From Paenarthrobacter sp. Z7-10 (GTDB taxonomy: Bacteria > Actinomycetota > Actinomycetes > Actinomycetales > Micrococcaceae), in contig NZ_JADPVH010000007.1 in NCBI RefSeq assembly GCF_026932795.1, positions 29,291 to 93,290 of the forward strand: a stretch of 64,000 nt of DNA. Direction: 5' to 3'. A program made the position numbers and the translations under genes. Numbering within the stretch: position 1 is the stretch's first letter; each line of letters starts with the position of its first letter. Below are positions 26,523-35,841 of this stretch, in pieces. The notes under the pieces are model-generated. The model was not told the DNA's origin. It saw only the letters and a list, made by a program, of their open reading frames with translations, and ran no database searches.

Positions 26523-27167
26523 ATGGATTGGAATATCTCACTGACTCTGGACCTTCTCGGCGTCTTCTTTTTCGCCGTGTCCGGCAGCCTGCTGGCCGCA
26601 CGCCGCGGCTTCGACATTATTGGCTCTCTGCTGCTTGGATCCATGGTGGGCCTGGGCGGCGGCGTGGTCCGGGACGTCATTATCAATGCCGGGGTGCCTG
26701 CCGCGTTCTCGCAGCCGCTCTACGTGGTGCCGCCCGTCGTGGCTGCGGTGCTGGTGTACTTCCTGTTCCAGTATGCCGAGCGCGGCGGCCGGCTGCTGAC
26801 CTTATTCGACGCAGGCGGACTTGCCCTGTTCTGCGTCACCGGCACGCTTAAAGCGCTGACTGCCGGAATGAATCCTGTCACTGCCATCCTGCTCGGCGTC
26901 ACCACGGCGGTAGGCGGGGGCCTGCTGCGGGACATCACCGCCAACGAGGTGCCGCAGCTCTTCGATTCGAAGGACCTCTACGCCATTCCGGCTTTTCTCG
27001 GTGCCGGCCTGACCACGCTCTTGTGGGGCGCCGGTGCCCTAAACCTGCTCACCGGAACAACCACCGCCGTCGTCGTGTTTGGCCTGCGCGTGCTGGCGTG
27101 GCGGCAGCGCTGGCACGCTCCGCTGGCGGCGCGCGGCTGGACACGAACCGCCGCCATCCGCGACTAG
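26523..27167 (+). CDS. TRIC/UPF0126 (YadS) family membrane protein
   Basis: 214 residues, seven predicted helices in two similar halves. Each half has the glycine-rich motif of the family: GLGGGVVRD near residue 44 and AVGGGLLRD near residue 131. Members include bacterial TRIC-type cation channels and YadS, for which glycine-transport roles have been discussed. The substrate is not evident here. The ATG at 26523 has GGAGG upstream. A longer frame going back into the ABC gene is a shadow. Confidence 0.9.
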   Translation: MDWNISLTLDLLGVFFFAVSGSLLAARRGFDIIGSLLLGSMVGLGGGVVRDVIINAGVPAAFSQPLYVVPPVVAAVLVYFLFQYAERGGRLLTLFDAGGLALFCVTGTLKALTAGMNPVTAILLGVTTAVGGGLLRDITANEVPQLFDSKDLYAIPAFLGAGLTTLLWGAGALNLLTGTTTAVVVFGLRVLAWRQRWHAPLAARGWTRTAAIRD

Positions 27168-27205
27168 GATTGTCTTTGCGATCCCCCACCGATTTGGAGC
27201 CCTGC

Positions 27206-27631
27206 ATGAGCGACATGTTCCTGGACAAATTCCGCGGTCTCGTGCCCGAATATCTTGAGGAACCGTGGCAGGAGTCCGACGGCATTGAGCTGGCGGAGCT
27301 GGACGCAATCCTGGCCGAACACCAGCTGCGGGTGCCGCAGGTGCTGCGCGAGTTTCTGCATGCCGTGGGCAACTGCGAGGAACTGATGGAGGCCTACCAC
27401 TACTTCTGGGACCCGGAGGAGCTGGAGCTTCAGGACGGTTATTTGCTGTTCCTGGAGGACGAGGACGAGGCTTTCACTTGGGGATTCCGTGCTGATCAGC
27501 TCGCGGTTCCGGATCCGATCGTGTGGCGGCGGAACAATGCCAAGGGCAGCTGGGTCAGCGAAGAGGGCACGTTCAGCGAGTTCGTCTTCGACATGTTCGA
27601 TTGGGTCTTCTCGGACGACGACGACGACTAG
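27206..27631 (+). CDS. Acidic SUKH/SMI1-like protein
   Basis: 141 residues, strongly acidic, ending in five aspartates. The middle reads LRVPQVLREFLHAVGNCEEL...YLLFLEDEDEAFTWGFR...DPIVWRR...FSEFVFDMFDW. That layout of a peptide-like YREFL start, a bulk-property Trp-Gly strand, a DPxV strand and a C-terminal FxxF helix resembles SMI1/KNR4 (SUKH) proteins. Many SUKH proteins are immunity factors against nuclease or deaminase toxins, but others have housekeeping roles. No toxin gene is adjacent; the DUF559 gene follows on the other strand. The family call is moderate. Confidence 0.7.
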   Translation: MSDMFLDKFRGLVPEYLEEPWQESDGIELAELDAILAEHQLRVPQVLREFLHAVGNCEELMEAYHYFWDPEELELQDGYLLFLEDEDEAFTWGFRADQLAVPDPIVWRRNNAKGSWVSEEGTFSEFVFDMFDWVFSDDDDD

Positions 27632-27640
27632 CGTCCCGAG

Positions 27641-27730
27641 CCAACTTCTGACCAGTTTTCCTGGCGACACACCGGCAAATCGGGCAACACGCCGCGTGGA
27701 TAAGTCACACCGCGGCCAAAGATGGTCAGT
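27641..27730 (+). repeat. ~90 bp dispersed repeat, copy A
   Basis: It begins CCAACTTCTGACCAGTTTT and ends GGCCAAAGATGGTCAG. Its ends carry an imperfect terminal inverted repeat (CTGACCA...TGGTCAG, extended by TTT/AAA and GGC/GCC). A second copy in the same orientation lies at 28702-28793, and the two bracket the DUF559 gene. Confidence 0.85.
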
Positions 27731-27762
27731 TCCAAGAGCCAAGTTCTTCACCCCACAATTGG

Positions 27763-28602
27763 TCACGGACGCCATCCCCGGCCTCTTTGGAGCACGGCGG
27801 CAACCTCAGCCGTCATCCGCTGCGGATGGTGGACAACGTCGTCATAGAAATAGCGCAGGACCAGGTAGCCGCCGACGACCGCCATGTTGTCCCGCCGCCG
27901 GTCCTTCTTAATGCTCCGGGGCTCAAAGTGCGTGCCGCCGTCGATCTCCACGACCAGATAGCCCTCCAGCAGGAAATCGACCTCCCCCACCCCGTCGATC
28001 CGCACATAGCATTCGGTCCAAAAGCCAGCCTCCCGGAACAGCACCCGGGCAATTGGTTCCAGCAGAGAGTCGGCACGCCGCCCCACAAGGTCCAGCACTG
28101 CACGGGCGCCGCCATTCCGGTTCCCTGCCAGATGGCCGCGCAGGAATGCTTTATTGATATCCCCGCGTCCGACGGCGCACTGCACCATGGCCAGTGCTTC
28201 GAAGCGGGGCAGGCAATGCAGAGCATCGAGCAGAACGTCGGCCAGGGCGGCTATCGGCTGGATCCGGTTCGGCGGCAACAGGAGCTTTCGATGCGTCACC
28301 GCGGAAGGCCGGGGCAGGCCGTTGCGGCAGGAAAGGTGAAGTTCGGCATGACCGTGCAGGCACCAAAGCTGGTAATAAGGCGCAGCTGAGACGCACGTCA
28401 GAACGCCCTTGAGCGCGTGGGCCTGCAGGAACAACGGATCCGCCTCGGGCAGTTGGAAGATGCCGCGCTGGACGTTGCTGACGATGCCGTCACGCAGGGC
28501 CTGCCGGATCTGGCCGTCGGTGATGCCGCGCCCCATCAGCGATTGGCGGCTCGCGACACCCCCGGAACACTTCATCGCTCGGATAAGGTCCATGCCTGCC
28601 AT
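27763..28602 (-). CDS. DUF559 endonuclease-like protein with AbiEi-like N-terminal part
   Basis: About 279 residues. The N-terminal ~70 residues (GGVASRQSLMGRGITDGQIRQAL...VQRGIFQLP) look like the winged-helix AbiEi-type domain found on such proteins. The C-terminal ~100 residues are DUF559, with the PD-(D/E)XK-like VGEVDFLLEG, LVVEIDGGTHF and KKDRRRDN, and LRYFYDDVV near the end, related to Vsr mismatch endonuclease. Nuclease activity is inferred. The start is uncertain: ATG at 28602 or 28593. The gene stands alone and is flanked by two copies of a 90 bp repeat. Confidence 0.8.
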   Translation of the reverse strand: MAGMDLIRAMKCSGGVASRQSLMGRGITDGQIRQALRDGIVSNVQRGIFQLPEADPLFLQAHALKGVLTCVSAAPYYQLWCLHGHAELHLSCRNGLPRPSAVTHRKLLLPPNRIQPIAALADVLLDALHCLPRFEALAMVQCAVGRGDINKAFLRGHLAGNRNGGARAVLDLVGRRADSLLEPIARVLFREAGFWTECYVRIDGVGEVDFLLEGYLVVEIDGGTHFEPRSIKKDRRRDNMAVVGGYLVLRYFYDDVVHHPQRMTAEVAAVLQRGRGWRP

Positions 28603-28701
28603 GGTGGCCTGCCAGAGCGCCAGGATCAGTGGGGAAACGGCTGGAAGTGGACAGCGGGCGCCAACCTGCTGGTTGTGCAGGGCCAGTCGGCTAGGCGGCT
28701 T

Positions 28702-28793
28702 CCAACTTCTGACCAGTTTTGCCAGCGACACGCCGACTAGATAGCCGACACGCCGGATTACAAGCTCATGAGTTGGCCAAAGGTGGTCAGATC
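28702..28793 (+). repeat. ~90 bp dispersed repeat, copy B
   Basis: It shares CCAACTTCTGACCAGTTTT, GCGACAC, GACACGCCG and GGCCAAAG-TGGTCAG with copy A at 27641-27730. The first 19 bases are identical, and overall identity is about three quarters by eye, with small gaps. Same orientation as copy A. Confidence 0.85.
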
Positions 28794-28814
28794 TCAGAGC
28801 ACGACGGCGGCAGC

Positions 28815-28886
28815 GGCTGGACCCCGCCCCAACAGCCCGGCTGGACCCCGCCCCAACAGCCCGGCTGGACCCCGCCCCAACAGCCC
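28815..28886. repeat. Three perfect 24 bp tandem units downstream of the polyprenyl synthase gene
   Basis: Units lie at 28815-28838, 28839-28862 and 28863-28886, each reading GGCTGGACCCCGCCC and then CAACAGCCC. A partial fourth unit (GGCT) runs into the stop codon of the polyprenyl synthase. The units have no spacers, so this is a simple tandem array, not CRISPR. Confidence 0.9.
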
Positions 28887-28888
28887 GG

Positions 28889-29992
28889 CTAGACCTCGCG
28901 GGAAACGACGGCGCGGGCAAAACTCGCCAACGCCGACTTGACCTTGCCATCGGGAATCGGTGCCAGCGCTGCGACCGCATCGTCGGCCCACTGGCGGGCC
29001 ACTGCCCAGGATTCCGCGGTGGCTGGATGCTCCCGCAGCGCCGTAACCGCCGCGGCCAGCACCTCATCCGTGCTCAGGTCCCCGTCAACCAGCTCCAGCA
29101 CCGCTGCGGCCGGCCCGTCCCCGGCAGCCGCGCTCCGGCGCAGGATCAGCACCGGCAGGGTGGGCACGCCTTCACGCAGGTCGGTGCCCGGCGATTTTCC
29201 GGAAACCTGCTTCAGACCCGTCACATCAATGACGTCGTCGGCCAGTTGGAACGCCACGCCAACCTTTTCGCCATAGTTCACGAGCACATCCTGGATCTCC
29301 TCGCTCACGCCGGCGAAGATCGCGCCGAGCTGCCCGGAGGCGGCCACCAGCGAACCGGTTTTGTCCGCGATGACGGAGAGGTAGTGTTCCACCGGATCCT
29401 CGTCCGCGCCCGGTCCGACGGTCTCGTGCAGCTGTCCCAGGCACAGGCGCTCGAAGGTGCGCGCCTGGATGCCCAGTGCGCGGGCGCCAAGCTCGGAAAC
29501 CAGGATGGAGGCGCGCGCGAAGATCAGGTCGCCGGTCAGGATGGCCACGCTGTTGCCCCAGACCTCGTGCGCGGTTGGGGCGCCGCGGCGGAACGGCGCG
29601 GAGTCCATCACGTCGTCGTGGTACAGGGTGGCCAGATGCGTCAGTTCGACGACGACGGCGGCACGGACCACATCAGGATGGGATCCATCCCCCAGCTGCG
29701 CGGCAAGCAGCGTCAGCAGCGGGCGGATCCGTTTGCCGCCCGCCTCCACCAGGTGCCGGCTGGTGGCATCGGCGAGCGGATCCGAATTGGCGATGGCCTC
29801 CCGCAGTTCCTTCTCCACTTTCGCCATCGACATGGACATGACCGGTCCCAGCTCCGGATCCGTGGCCACGTCGGAAAAGCCCTGCGGCAGCATTAACCCC
29901 GTGGCAATGGCCAGCGTGGTTGGATCAGGCTCAGCCGGATGGGGCAGGCCATGCCCGGCGTGGGTCCAGCTGCGGTCTGCGGAAGTAGTCAC
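28889..29992 (-). CDS. Polyprenyl diphosphate synthase for the menaquinone side chain
   Basis: 367 residues with both aspartate-rich motifs of trans-prenyltransferases: first LYHDDVMDSAPFRRG, second FQLADDVIDVTG, plus GGKRIRPLL and the KTGSLVAAS region. It elongates farnesyl or geranylgeranyl diphosphate with isopentenyl diphosphate. The neighbours, a menJ-like reductase and menG, point to the menaquinone tail. The first ~45 residues are poorly conserved. The GTG start overlaps the stop of the reductase gene (GTGA). Confidence 0.92.
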   Translation of the reverse strand: MTTSADRSWTHAGHGLPHPAEPDPTTLAIATGLMLPQGFSDVATDPELGPVMSMSMAKVEKELREAIANSDPLADATSRHLVEAGGKRIRPLLTLLAAQLGDGSHPDVVRAAVVVELTHLATLYHDDVMDSAPFRRGAPTAHEVWGNSVAILTGDLIFARASILVSELGARALGIQARTFERLCLGQLHETVGPGADEDPVEHYLSVIADKTGSLVAASGQLGAIFAGVSEEIQDVLVNYGEKVGVAFQLADDVIDVTGLKQVSGKSPGTDLREGVPTLPVLILRRSAAAGDGPAAAVLELVDGDLSTDEVLAAAVTALREHPATAESWAVARQWADDAVAALAPIPDGKVKSALASFARAVVSREV

Positions 29993-31314
29993 GGCTTAAC
30001 ACTAACTTTTGGAAGGATGGATGACTGCGGAGGCAGCGGCTGGACAGACTGGTTGGTAGTGGCCGGAGCCAGCTTCTCCAGTAGGGAAATCACTCTATCC
30101 TCAAAGCCCCCCGGAGTTTCGGTCAGGTTGGCCAGCATCCGCACCACGAAGCGCATCAGGGGCGGAACGGGCATGCCGGTGCGCAGCGCCAGCTTCATAA
30201 TGGCCGGCCTGCCGATCATTGCGGCGAACGCCCTGCCAAGGGTGAAGTGGCTGCCCCACTGGTCCCTGATGTGCACGGCGTAGCGCGAGAGCACCTCATC
30301 GCGGGCCGGCAGCGAGCTCGCGCCCCCGGCCTGGACAATGAATTCGGCGGCGAAGCGGGCCGACTCCATCGCATAAGAAATGCCCTCGCCGTTGAACGGA
30401 CTGACCATTCCACCCGCGTCGCCGAGCAGCAGCAGCCCAGGCGAATAGTGCGGGGTGCGGTTGAAACCCATGGGCAGCGCCGCGCCGCGGATCTCCCCCA
30501 CCTGGTTCTCCGGTGTGAATCCCCAATCCGCAGGCATGCCGGCGGTCCAGGTGCGCAACACCTGCTTGTAATCCAGCCGGCCGAACTCGCGGGAGGAATT
30601 GAGGATGCCCAGGCCGACGTTGGAGGTGCCGTCCCCCACGCCAAAGACCCAGCCGTAGCCAGGCAGCGGATTGCCGGACTTATCCGGCAATTCCAGCCAG
30701 CCCTCCATCCAGTCGTCGGTGTGCCGCGGGCTGGTGAAGTAGGTGCGGACGGCCACGCCGAGCGGCCGGTCGCCGCGTTTGTGCAGGCCCAGCGATATAG
30801 CTGTCCGGCTGGAGTTACCGTCCGCGGCGAGCACCACATCGGCCGCGAAGTCCACGGTTTCACCGGTCTTGCGGCCGGCCCCGTCCAACACTGCCGCCCG
30901 CACGCCGCGCACCCGGCCGCCGTCGTCGTCCAGCAGGACGGAGGTCACGCTGTGGTGCTCACGCACGACGGCGCCCGCGGCCTCGGCATGCCGGGCCAAG
31001 GCCTCGTCAAATCCCAACCGGGTGCGGATCAGTCCATAATCCGGGAAGCCGCTCAGCTCCGGCCAGGGCACCTCAACTGTGCACCCCGCCGCCACCAGAC
31101 GCAGCCCCTTGTTCCGGCGCCAGCCGTCGGATTCCGGGTGCGGCAGTCCGAGCCGGACAATTTCGCGTACGGCCCGGGGCGTCAATCCATCGCCACAGAC
31201 CTTTTCACGCGGAAAGGCTGTCTTTTCCAGCACCGTGACATCCACTCCGGCCCTGGCCAGATAATACGCAGCCGTTGAACCGGCGGGACCGGCGCCAACA
31301 ATGAGGACTTTCAT
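29989..31314 (-). CDS. menJ: Geranylgeranyl reductase family FAD oxidoreductase, probable menaquinone isoprenyl reductase
   Basis: 441 residues starting with the FAD-binding VLIVGAGPAGSTAAYYLARAG. PREKVCGDGLTPRAV (the CGDG motif of the geranylgeranyl reductase family) and LLLGDAGGMVSPFNGEGISYAMES follow. In Mycobacterium the homologous MenJ reduces one isoprene unit of menaquinone, and its gene lies beside menG and a polyprenyl synthase, as here. The start codon follows the menG stop without a gap (TGAATG). Function is inferred from family plus context; saturation of other prenyl lipids is the alternative. Confidence 0.88.
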   Translation of the reverse strand: MKVLIVGAGPAGSTAAYYLARAGVDVTVLEKTAFPREKVCGDGLTPRAVREIVRLGLPHPESDGWRRNKGLRLVAAGCTVEVPWPELSGFPDYGLIRTRLGFDEALARHAEAAGAVVREHHSVTSVLLDDDGGRVRGVRAAVLDGAGRKTGETVDFAADVVLAADGNSSRTAISLGLHKRGDRPLGVAVRTYFTSPRHTDDWMEGWLELPDKSGNPLPGYGWVFGVGDGTSNVGLGILNSSREFGRLDYKQVLRTWTAGMPADWGFTPENQVGEIRGAALPMGFNRTPHYSPGLLLLGDAGGMVSPFNGEGISYAMESARFAAEFIVQAGGASSLPARDEVLSRYAVHIRDQWGSHFTLGRAFAAMIGRPAIMKLALRTGMPVPPLMRFVVRMLANLTETPGGFEDRVISLLEKLAPATTNQSVQPLPPQSSILPKVSVKP

Positions 31315-32076
31315 TCAGCTCCCAGTCCCGACAGACTTGCGCCGGCCCTTGGCCAGCGGACCGGTGGGTGCCACATCCCCGCGGCCGGGCTTATGCGCCC
31401 GGTGAACGGCCACGATGCCGCCGCTGAGGTTGCGGTAAGCCACATTGTTCCAGCCGGCCTCCGTCAGCCACGCCGACAGATTATCCTGATCCGGCCAGGC
31501 GCGGATGGATTCAGCCAAGTACACATAGGCCACCGGGTTGGAGGAGACCTTGGTGGCAATGGCAGGCAGCGCGCGCATCAGGTACTCGGTGTACATGGTC
31601 CGCCACAGCGCCACTGTGGGATGGGAGAACTCCGCGATCACCAGCTTTCCGCCGGGCTTGGTGACCCGCAGCATCTCCCGCAGGGCCTGCTGCGGAGCGC
31701 TGACATTGCGCAGTCCGAAGGAGATGGTCGACGCATCGAAGGAATTGTCCGCAAAGGGCAGGTTGGTCGCGTCCCCTGCGACGAAATCAATGTCAGGGCG
31801 CCGGCGTTTCCCCACCTTGAGCATGCCCACGGAGAAATCGCACGCCACCACATCGATCCCGGCGTCCGCATACGGCTCGCTGGACGTCCCGGTTCCGGCG
31901 GCAACGTCAAGGACCCGCTGGCCGGGCTTTGCCGAGACGGCCTCCACCACGATCCGGCGCCAGCGCCGCGTCTGCCCCATGGACAGGACATCATTGACGA
32001 CGTCATATTTGGGGGCAACGTCGTCAAACATTGCGGCTACTTCTTCCGGACGCTTCTCCAACGATGCTCGGGTCAC
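31315..32076 (-). CDS. menG: Demethylmenaquinone methyltransferase
   Basis: 253 residues of the UbiE/MenG family: [29 protein letters not shown] at the start, SAM-binding [12 protein letters not shown], then [10 protein letters not shown] and [10 protein letters not shown]. It C-methylates demethylmenaquinone in the last step of menaquinone synthesis. A basic tail of ~20 residues ([12 protein letters not shown]) is extra. It is the first gene of the menG-menJ-prenyl synthase run and is transcribed away from menF. Confidence 0.94.
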   Translation of the reverse strand: MTRASLEKRPEEVAAMFDDVAPKYDVVNDVLSMGQTRRWRRIVVEAVSAKPGQRVLDVAAGTGTSSEPYADAGIDVVACDFSVGMLKVGKRRRPDIDFVAGDATNLPFADNSFDASTISFGLRNVSAPQQALREMLRVTKPGGKLVIAEFSHPTVALWRTMYTEYLMRALPAIATKVSSNPVAYVYLAESIRAWPDQDNLSAWLTEAGWNNVAYRNLSGGIVAVHRAHKPGRGDVAPTGPLAKGRRKSVGTGS

Positions 32077-32279
32077 GTTTCTATTCTCTCAAATTTTCAG
32101 CTGCCGCGCCCAAACGGTGCAGGGACGCGGCAGGGACTGTACCCAACCGGTGCCGGGACGCGCCGCTGCCGGTCGTTGGCGCCGGTTCGCTGGCACTAGG
32201 ACTGGCACTAGAGGTACGGGGCACCGGCCGCCAACACCCGTGCGGTACCGCAGCTGCCGCAGAGTAATGTTTAACCATC

Positions 32280-33764
32280 ATGACTGCGTCCCTGGCCACC
32301 CTCACCGTCCCGCTGGACGCGCACCTGCTGAACACTTTGCTGGCCGCTCAAGCCGGGAAACTGACGGTTCCCACCGCCGATCCCGCCTCGCATGCCGGGG
32401 AACTGACGGCTCCCACCGCCGACCCCGCCGCCCAGGCCGGGGAGACGGCACTGTTTCGGCGCCTGGTTGACTTCCTGCGCGTCGATGATGTGCTCTGCTG
32501 GAGCCGCCGCGGCGACGGGCTGGCCGGCTTCGGCGAGACCGCCCGGTTCACTTCCCGCGGTCCGGAGCGCTTTTCCGAGGCTGAACAGTGGTGGAAGTCC
32601 GTGCTGGCAACCGCCGAGGTCCGCGACAACGTGCGGTTGCCAGGCTCCGGCGCCTTGGCCTTCGGGTCCTTTGCTTTCTCCAAAGTCTCCGTCTACGAAT
32701 CGCGGCTGATCATCCCGCGCGCCGTGGTGGGCTTCCGGGATTCGCAGGCCTGGCTGACGCAGTTGACGTTCGACGACGCTCCACTCACTGCCAAGGGAGC
32801 CCACCGCGAACTGGCCCGGCTGCTGGCCGCGGCGGGCCCCCAAACGGCCACGGTGCCAAACAGTTTTGGTGACGGGACAGTTGTTGACGGGACAAGGGCG
32901 GACACCGCGGGTGATTCTCACGATCCCGCCGCGGCGGTGCTTTCCACGGGTTCGTTGAGCGAGCAGGAATGGATGGACACGGTTGCCCAGGGCGTGGCGG
33001 CCATCGAGGCTGGCGAACTGGAAAAAGTGGTACTGGCCCGTGACGTCGTGGCCCGTTTCGCCTCACCTGTCAGCCGCGCCGGCATCCTGGCCGCGCTGGC
33101 GGATAAGTACAGCGAATGCTGGACCTACGGCGTGGACGGGCTGCTGGGCTCGACGCCGGAAATCCTGATCAAAGTGGACGGAACCACGGCACAGGCCCGC
33201 GTCCTTGCCGGAACCCTTGACCGCGACGGCGCCCCGGACGGGGAAGAATTCGCCCGCCAGGTGCTGGCCGGATCCCGGAAGCAGCGGCACGAGCACGATT
33301 TTGCCGTTCGGAGCCTGACCCGCCAACTCGCGCCGTTCGCCACGGACCTCTCGTTCCCGAAGGAACCCTTCATCCTGGAACTGCCCAACGTCTGGCACCT
33401 GGCCTCGGATGTGAAGGCCGAGCTGGCCGACGTCGACGGCCACCTGCCCACGCCGCTGGCGCTGGTGGAAGCGCTGCATCCCACCGCCGCCGTCTGCGGC
33501 ACACCACGAACGGAAGCCGGTGCCCTCATCCGCCGGCTGGAAAAACTCGACCGCGGACCCTACGCGGGTCCGGTCGGCTGGCTGGATGGCAGCGGCAACG
33601 GGGAGTGGGGCATCGCCCTGCGCGGGGCAGTACTGGAATCCCACAGCAGCGTGCGAATGTATGCCGGCTGTGGCATCGTCGCCGCATCCGATCCCGCGGC
33701 CGAGCTGGCGGAAACCTGGGCGAAATTCCGTCCCATGCTGCAGGCACTGGGACTGCGGCCCTGA
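32280..33764 (+). CDS. menF: Isochorismate synthase
   Basis: 494 residues, chorismate-utilising family. Conserved pieces are EKVVLARDVVARF, STPEILIKVDG, ARVLAGTLDRDG, KQRHEHDFAVRSL, PNVWHLASDVKAEL and the C-terminal MYAGCGIVAASDPAAELAETWAKFRPML. It turns chorismate into isochorismate. I assign it to menaquinone rather than a catechol siderophore because it diverges from menG and lies near menD and menC, with no entA or entB partner. The N-terminal third is variable and Thr/Ala-rich. The ATG at 32280 lacks a strong ribosome binding site. Confidence 0.92.
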   Translation: MTASLATLTVPLDAHLLNTLLAAQAGKLTVPTADPASHAGELTAPTADPAAQAGETALFRRLVDFLRVDDVLCWSRRGDGLAGFGETARFTSRGPERFSEAEQWWKSVLATAEVRDNVRLPGSGALAFGSFAFSKVSVYESRLIIPRAVVGFRDSQAWLTQLTFDDAPLTAKGAHRELARLLAAAGPQTATVPNSFGDGTVVDGTRADTAGDSHDPAAAVLSTGSLSEQEWMDTVAQGVAAIEAGELEKVVLARDVVARFASPVSRAGILAALADKYSECWTYGVDGLLGSTPEILIKVDGTTAQARVLAGTLDRDGAPDGEEFARQVLAGSRKQRHEHDFAVRSLTRQLAPFATDLSFPKEPFILELPNVWHLASDVKAELADVDGHLPTPLALVEALHPTAAVCGTPRTEAGALIRRLEKLDRGPYAGPVGWLDGSGNGEWGIALRGAVLESHSSVRMYAGCGIVAASDPAAELAETWAKFRPMLQALGLRP

Positions 33765-33928
33765 CAGGTCGCTGAATCCGGTATTCCAGACAGGACCTGC
33801 GGGACAGCTGTTGTCATTCCCCTCGGCAAGTTGTCGAATAGTAAAACGTTGTTGTCTGTGATGTACATCTCTTCGGGCTACACTTTAAGTCAACACCCAT
33901 TCCGTACCAGAAAACCAAAGGTAAAAAC

Positions 33929-34873
33929 ATGCCGTTCTCCTCCACGCTGCCGGTCAAAGTTGTCAGCATCAGGCTTGCCGCCGTGGCCGCCGCCGCGGCG
34001 CTGGCACTCACCGGCTGCACCACTGCTTCCCAAACCTCAAACGTTGCCCCCTCGGGATCCACCAAGTTTGATCCGTCGACCGTGCAGAGGGACGATGCCT
34101 TGGCAGCCATGGTCCCGGCGGCGCTGAAGAGTAAGGGAACCATCGACGTCGGCTCGGACACTTCCTACGCACCGGCGGAGGCGCTCGGTGGATCGGACGG
34201 CCAGACCCCAGTCGGCTACGACGTCGATTTCGCCAAGGCCATTGCTGCCACCCTGGGCCTGAAAGCAGACGTGCACACCGCGGATTTCACCGGGATCCTT
34301 CCGGCCCTTGGTCCCAAATACGATCTGGGGATCTCCTCCTTCACGATCACACCGGAACGGCTTAAAGCCGTCAACCTGGTCAGCTATTTCAACGCCGGCA
34401 CACTCTGGGCGGTACAGAAGGGCAACCCCAAGAAGTTCTCCCTTGATGACATCTGCGGCAAGAGCGTGGGCGTCCAGACCGGAACCGTCGAAGAAAACCC
34501 GGATGTTTCCGGCCGATCCAAGAAATGCACGGACGCGGGCAAGCCGGCCATCAAGGTCGTCACGCTGAAAACCCAGACCGACGTCACCACCCGGCTGGTC
34601 AACGGCAGCATCGACGCTATGTCCGCCGACTCTCCCATCATCAACTACGCGCTGTCCCAGACCGGGGACAAGCTGGAACTGCTGGGCGATCTCTACGACG
34701 CGGCCCCGCAGGGCATCGCTGTTGCCAAAAAGGACACCGCCTTGGCCGAGGTGGTCAGCAAAGTCATGAACAAACTGATCAGCGACGGAACCTACACCAA
34801 GATTCTTGAAGCCTGGAATAACACCAAGGGCGCGATCAGCAAGTCCGAGGTCAACCCGGCGGTCGGCAGTTGA
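33929..34873 (+). CDS. Polar amino acid ABC transporter substrate-binding lipoprotein
   Basis: 314 residues. A lipoprotein signal ends in the lipobox LALTGC with Cys30. The mature part is a solute-binding protein of the polar amino acid family: GTIDVGSDTSYAP, VGYDVDFAKAIAATLGL, LGISSFTITPERLKAV, SVGVQTGTVEE and QGIAVAKKDTALAEVV. It would capture an amino acid or opine outside the membrane. AAAGG lies 7 nt before the ATG. The stop overlaps the TTG start of the permease. Confidence 0.93.
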   Translation: MPFSSTLPVKVVSIRLAAVAAAAALALTGCTTASQTSNVAPSGSTKFDPSTVQRDDALAAMVPAALKSKGTIDVGSDTSYAPAEALGGSDGQTPVGYDVDFAKAIAATLGLKADVHTADFTGILPALGPKYDLGISSFTITPERLKAVNLVSYFNAGTLWAVQKGNPKKFSLDDICGKSVGVQTGTVEENPDVSGRSKKCTDAGKPAIKVVTLKTQTDVTTRLVNGSIDAMSADSPIINYALSQTGDKLELLGDLYDAAPQGIAVAKKDTALAEVVSKVMNKLISDGTYTKILEAWNNTKGAISKSEVNPAVGS

Positions 34874-35841
34874 GCAGCCCCGCCCCAGCCGGAACGTCCA
34901 CGTCGGGACGGCCCCGCAGCAAACCTGAGCTGATCTCGGCTGTTCCGGTCCGCCATCCCGGCCGCTGGGCCGGAGCCGTCGTGATTATTCTCGTCCTGGC
35001 ACTCGTAGGACAGTCCTTGGCGACGAACCCTAACTTCCGCTGGGACACGGTACGCACCTACATACTGGACGTGCTGGTGGTCCAGGGAATCGGCTGGACC
35101 CTGCTGCTGACCGTGCTGTCGATGGTGCTGGCGATTGTGCTTGCCATCCTGCTGGCCTTCATGCGCCAGTCGGACAACCCGCTCTTCCGCTATGTCAGCT
35201 GGGTCTGGGTCTGGTTTTTCCGCGGCACCCCGGTCTACACCCAGCTGACCTTCTGGGGGCTGGTGGCTGTGCTCTATCCAAAGTTGTCCGCCGGCGTGCC
35301 GTTCGGACCCCAGCTGTTCAGCTTTAACACCCAGGATGTGATCACCGTAGGCGTGGCCGCCGTGCTGGGCCTGGGACTGAACGAGTCCGCCTACCTTGCC
35401 GAAATCTTTCGGGCTGGCCTAAAGTCCGTGGACAACGGCCAAATGGAGGCCGCCGAGGCGTTGGGCATGCGCAAGTCCAAAATCATGTGGCGGATTATCC
35501 TGCCGCAGGCCATGCGGGTGATCGTTCCGCCAACAGGCAATGAAACCATCGGTATGCTCAAGACCACCTCGCTGGTGCTGGCGGTGCCGTTCACTCTGGA
35601 CCTGACGTTCGTCACGAACAGCATCGCGAACCGCACCTACCTGCCCATTCCACTGCTGATCGTCGCAGCCATCTGGTACTTGGTGATCACGAGCCTATTG
35701 ATGGTGGGGCAGTACTTTATCGAGCGTCATTACGGCAAGGGCGTGGACAACCTGGTCCCGGCCCCCGTCAAGGCAACACAGGCAGTGACGGCCGCGCACA
35801 CCACGCAAACCGTCGTCCCCGGAGAAGGTGGCCACGTATGA
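34870..35841 (+). CDS. Polar amino acid ABC transporter permease
   Basis: 323 residues. A ~35-residue N-terminal tail precedes helices, and the core has the HisMQ-type [20 protein letters not shown] and [44 protein letters not shown] (EAA loop). It forms the transmembrane pore. The TTG start codon is chosen from the TTGA overlap with the binding-protein gene and from the length of the conserved part. The downstream ATPase starts inside its stop (ATGA). Confidence 0.92.
   Translation: MSSPAPAGTSTSGRPRSKPELISAVPVRHPGRWAGAVVIILVLALVGQSLATNPNFRWDTVRTYILDVLVVQGIGWTLLLTVLSMVLAIVLAILLAFMRQSDNPLFRYVSWVWVWFFRGTPVYTQLTFWGLVAVLYPKLSAGVPFGPQLFSFNTQDVITVGVAAVLGLGLNESAYLAEIFRAGLKSVDNGQMEAAEALGMRKSKIMWRIILPQAMRVIVPPTGNETIGMLKTTSLVLAVPFTLDLTFVTNSIANRTYLPIPLLIVAAIWYLVITSLLMVGQYFIERHYGKGVDNLVPAPVKATQAVTAAHTTQTVVPGEGGHV

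Noticed and set aside
32280..33764. Isochorismate synthase as part of a catechol siderophore pathway with the NRPS
   Set aside because: It is 23 kb from the NRPS, diverges from menG and is surrounded by menD, menC, menJ and a prenyl synthase. No 2,3-dihydroxybenzoate genes are present.
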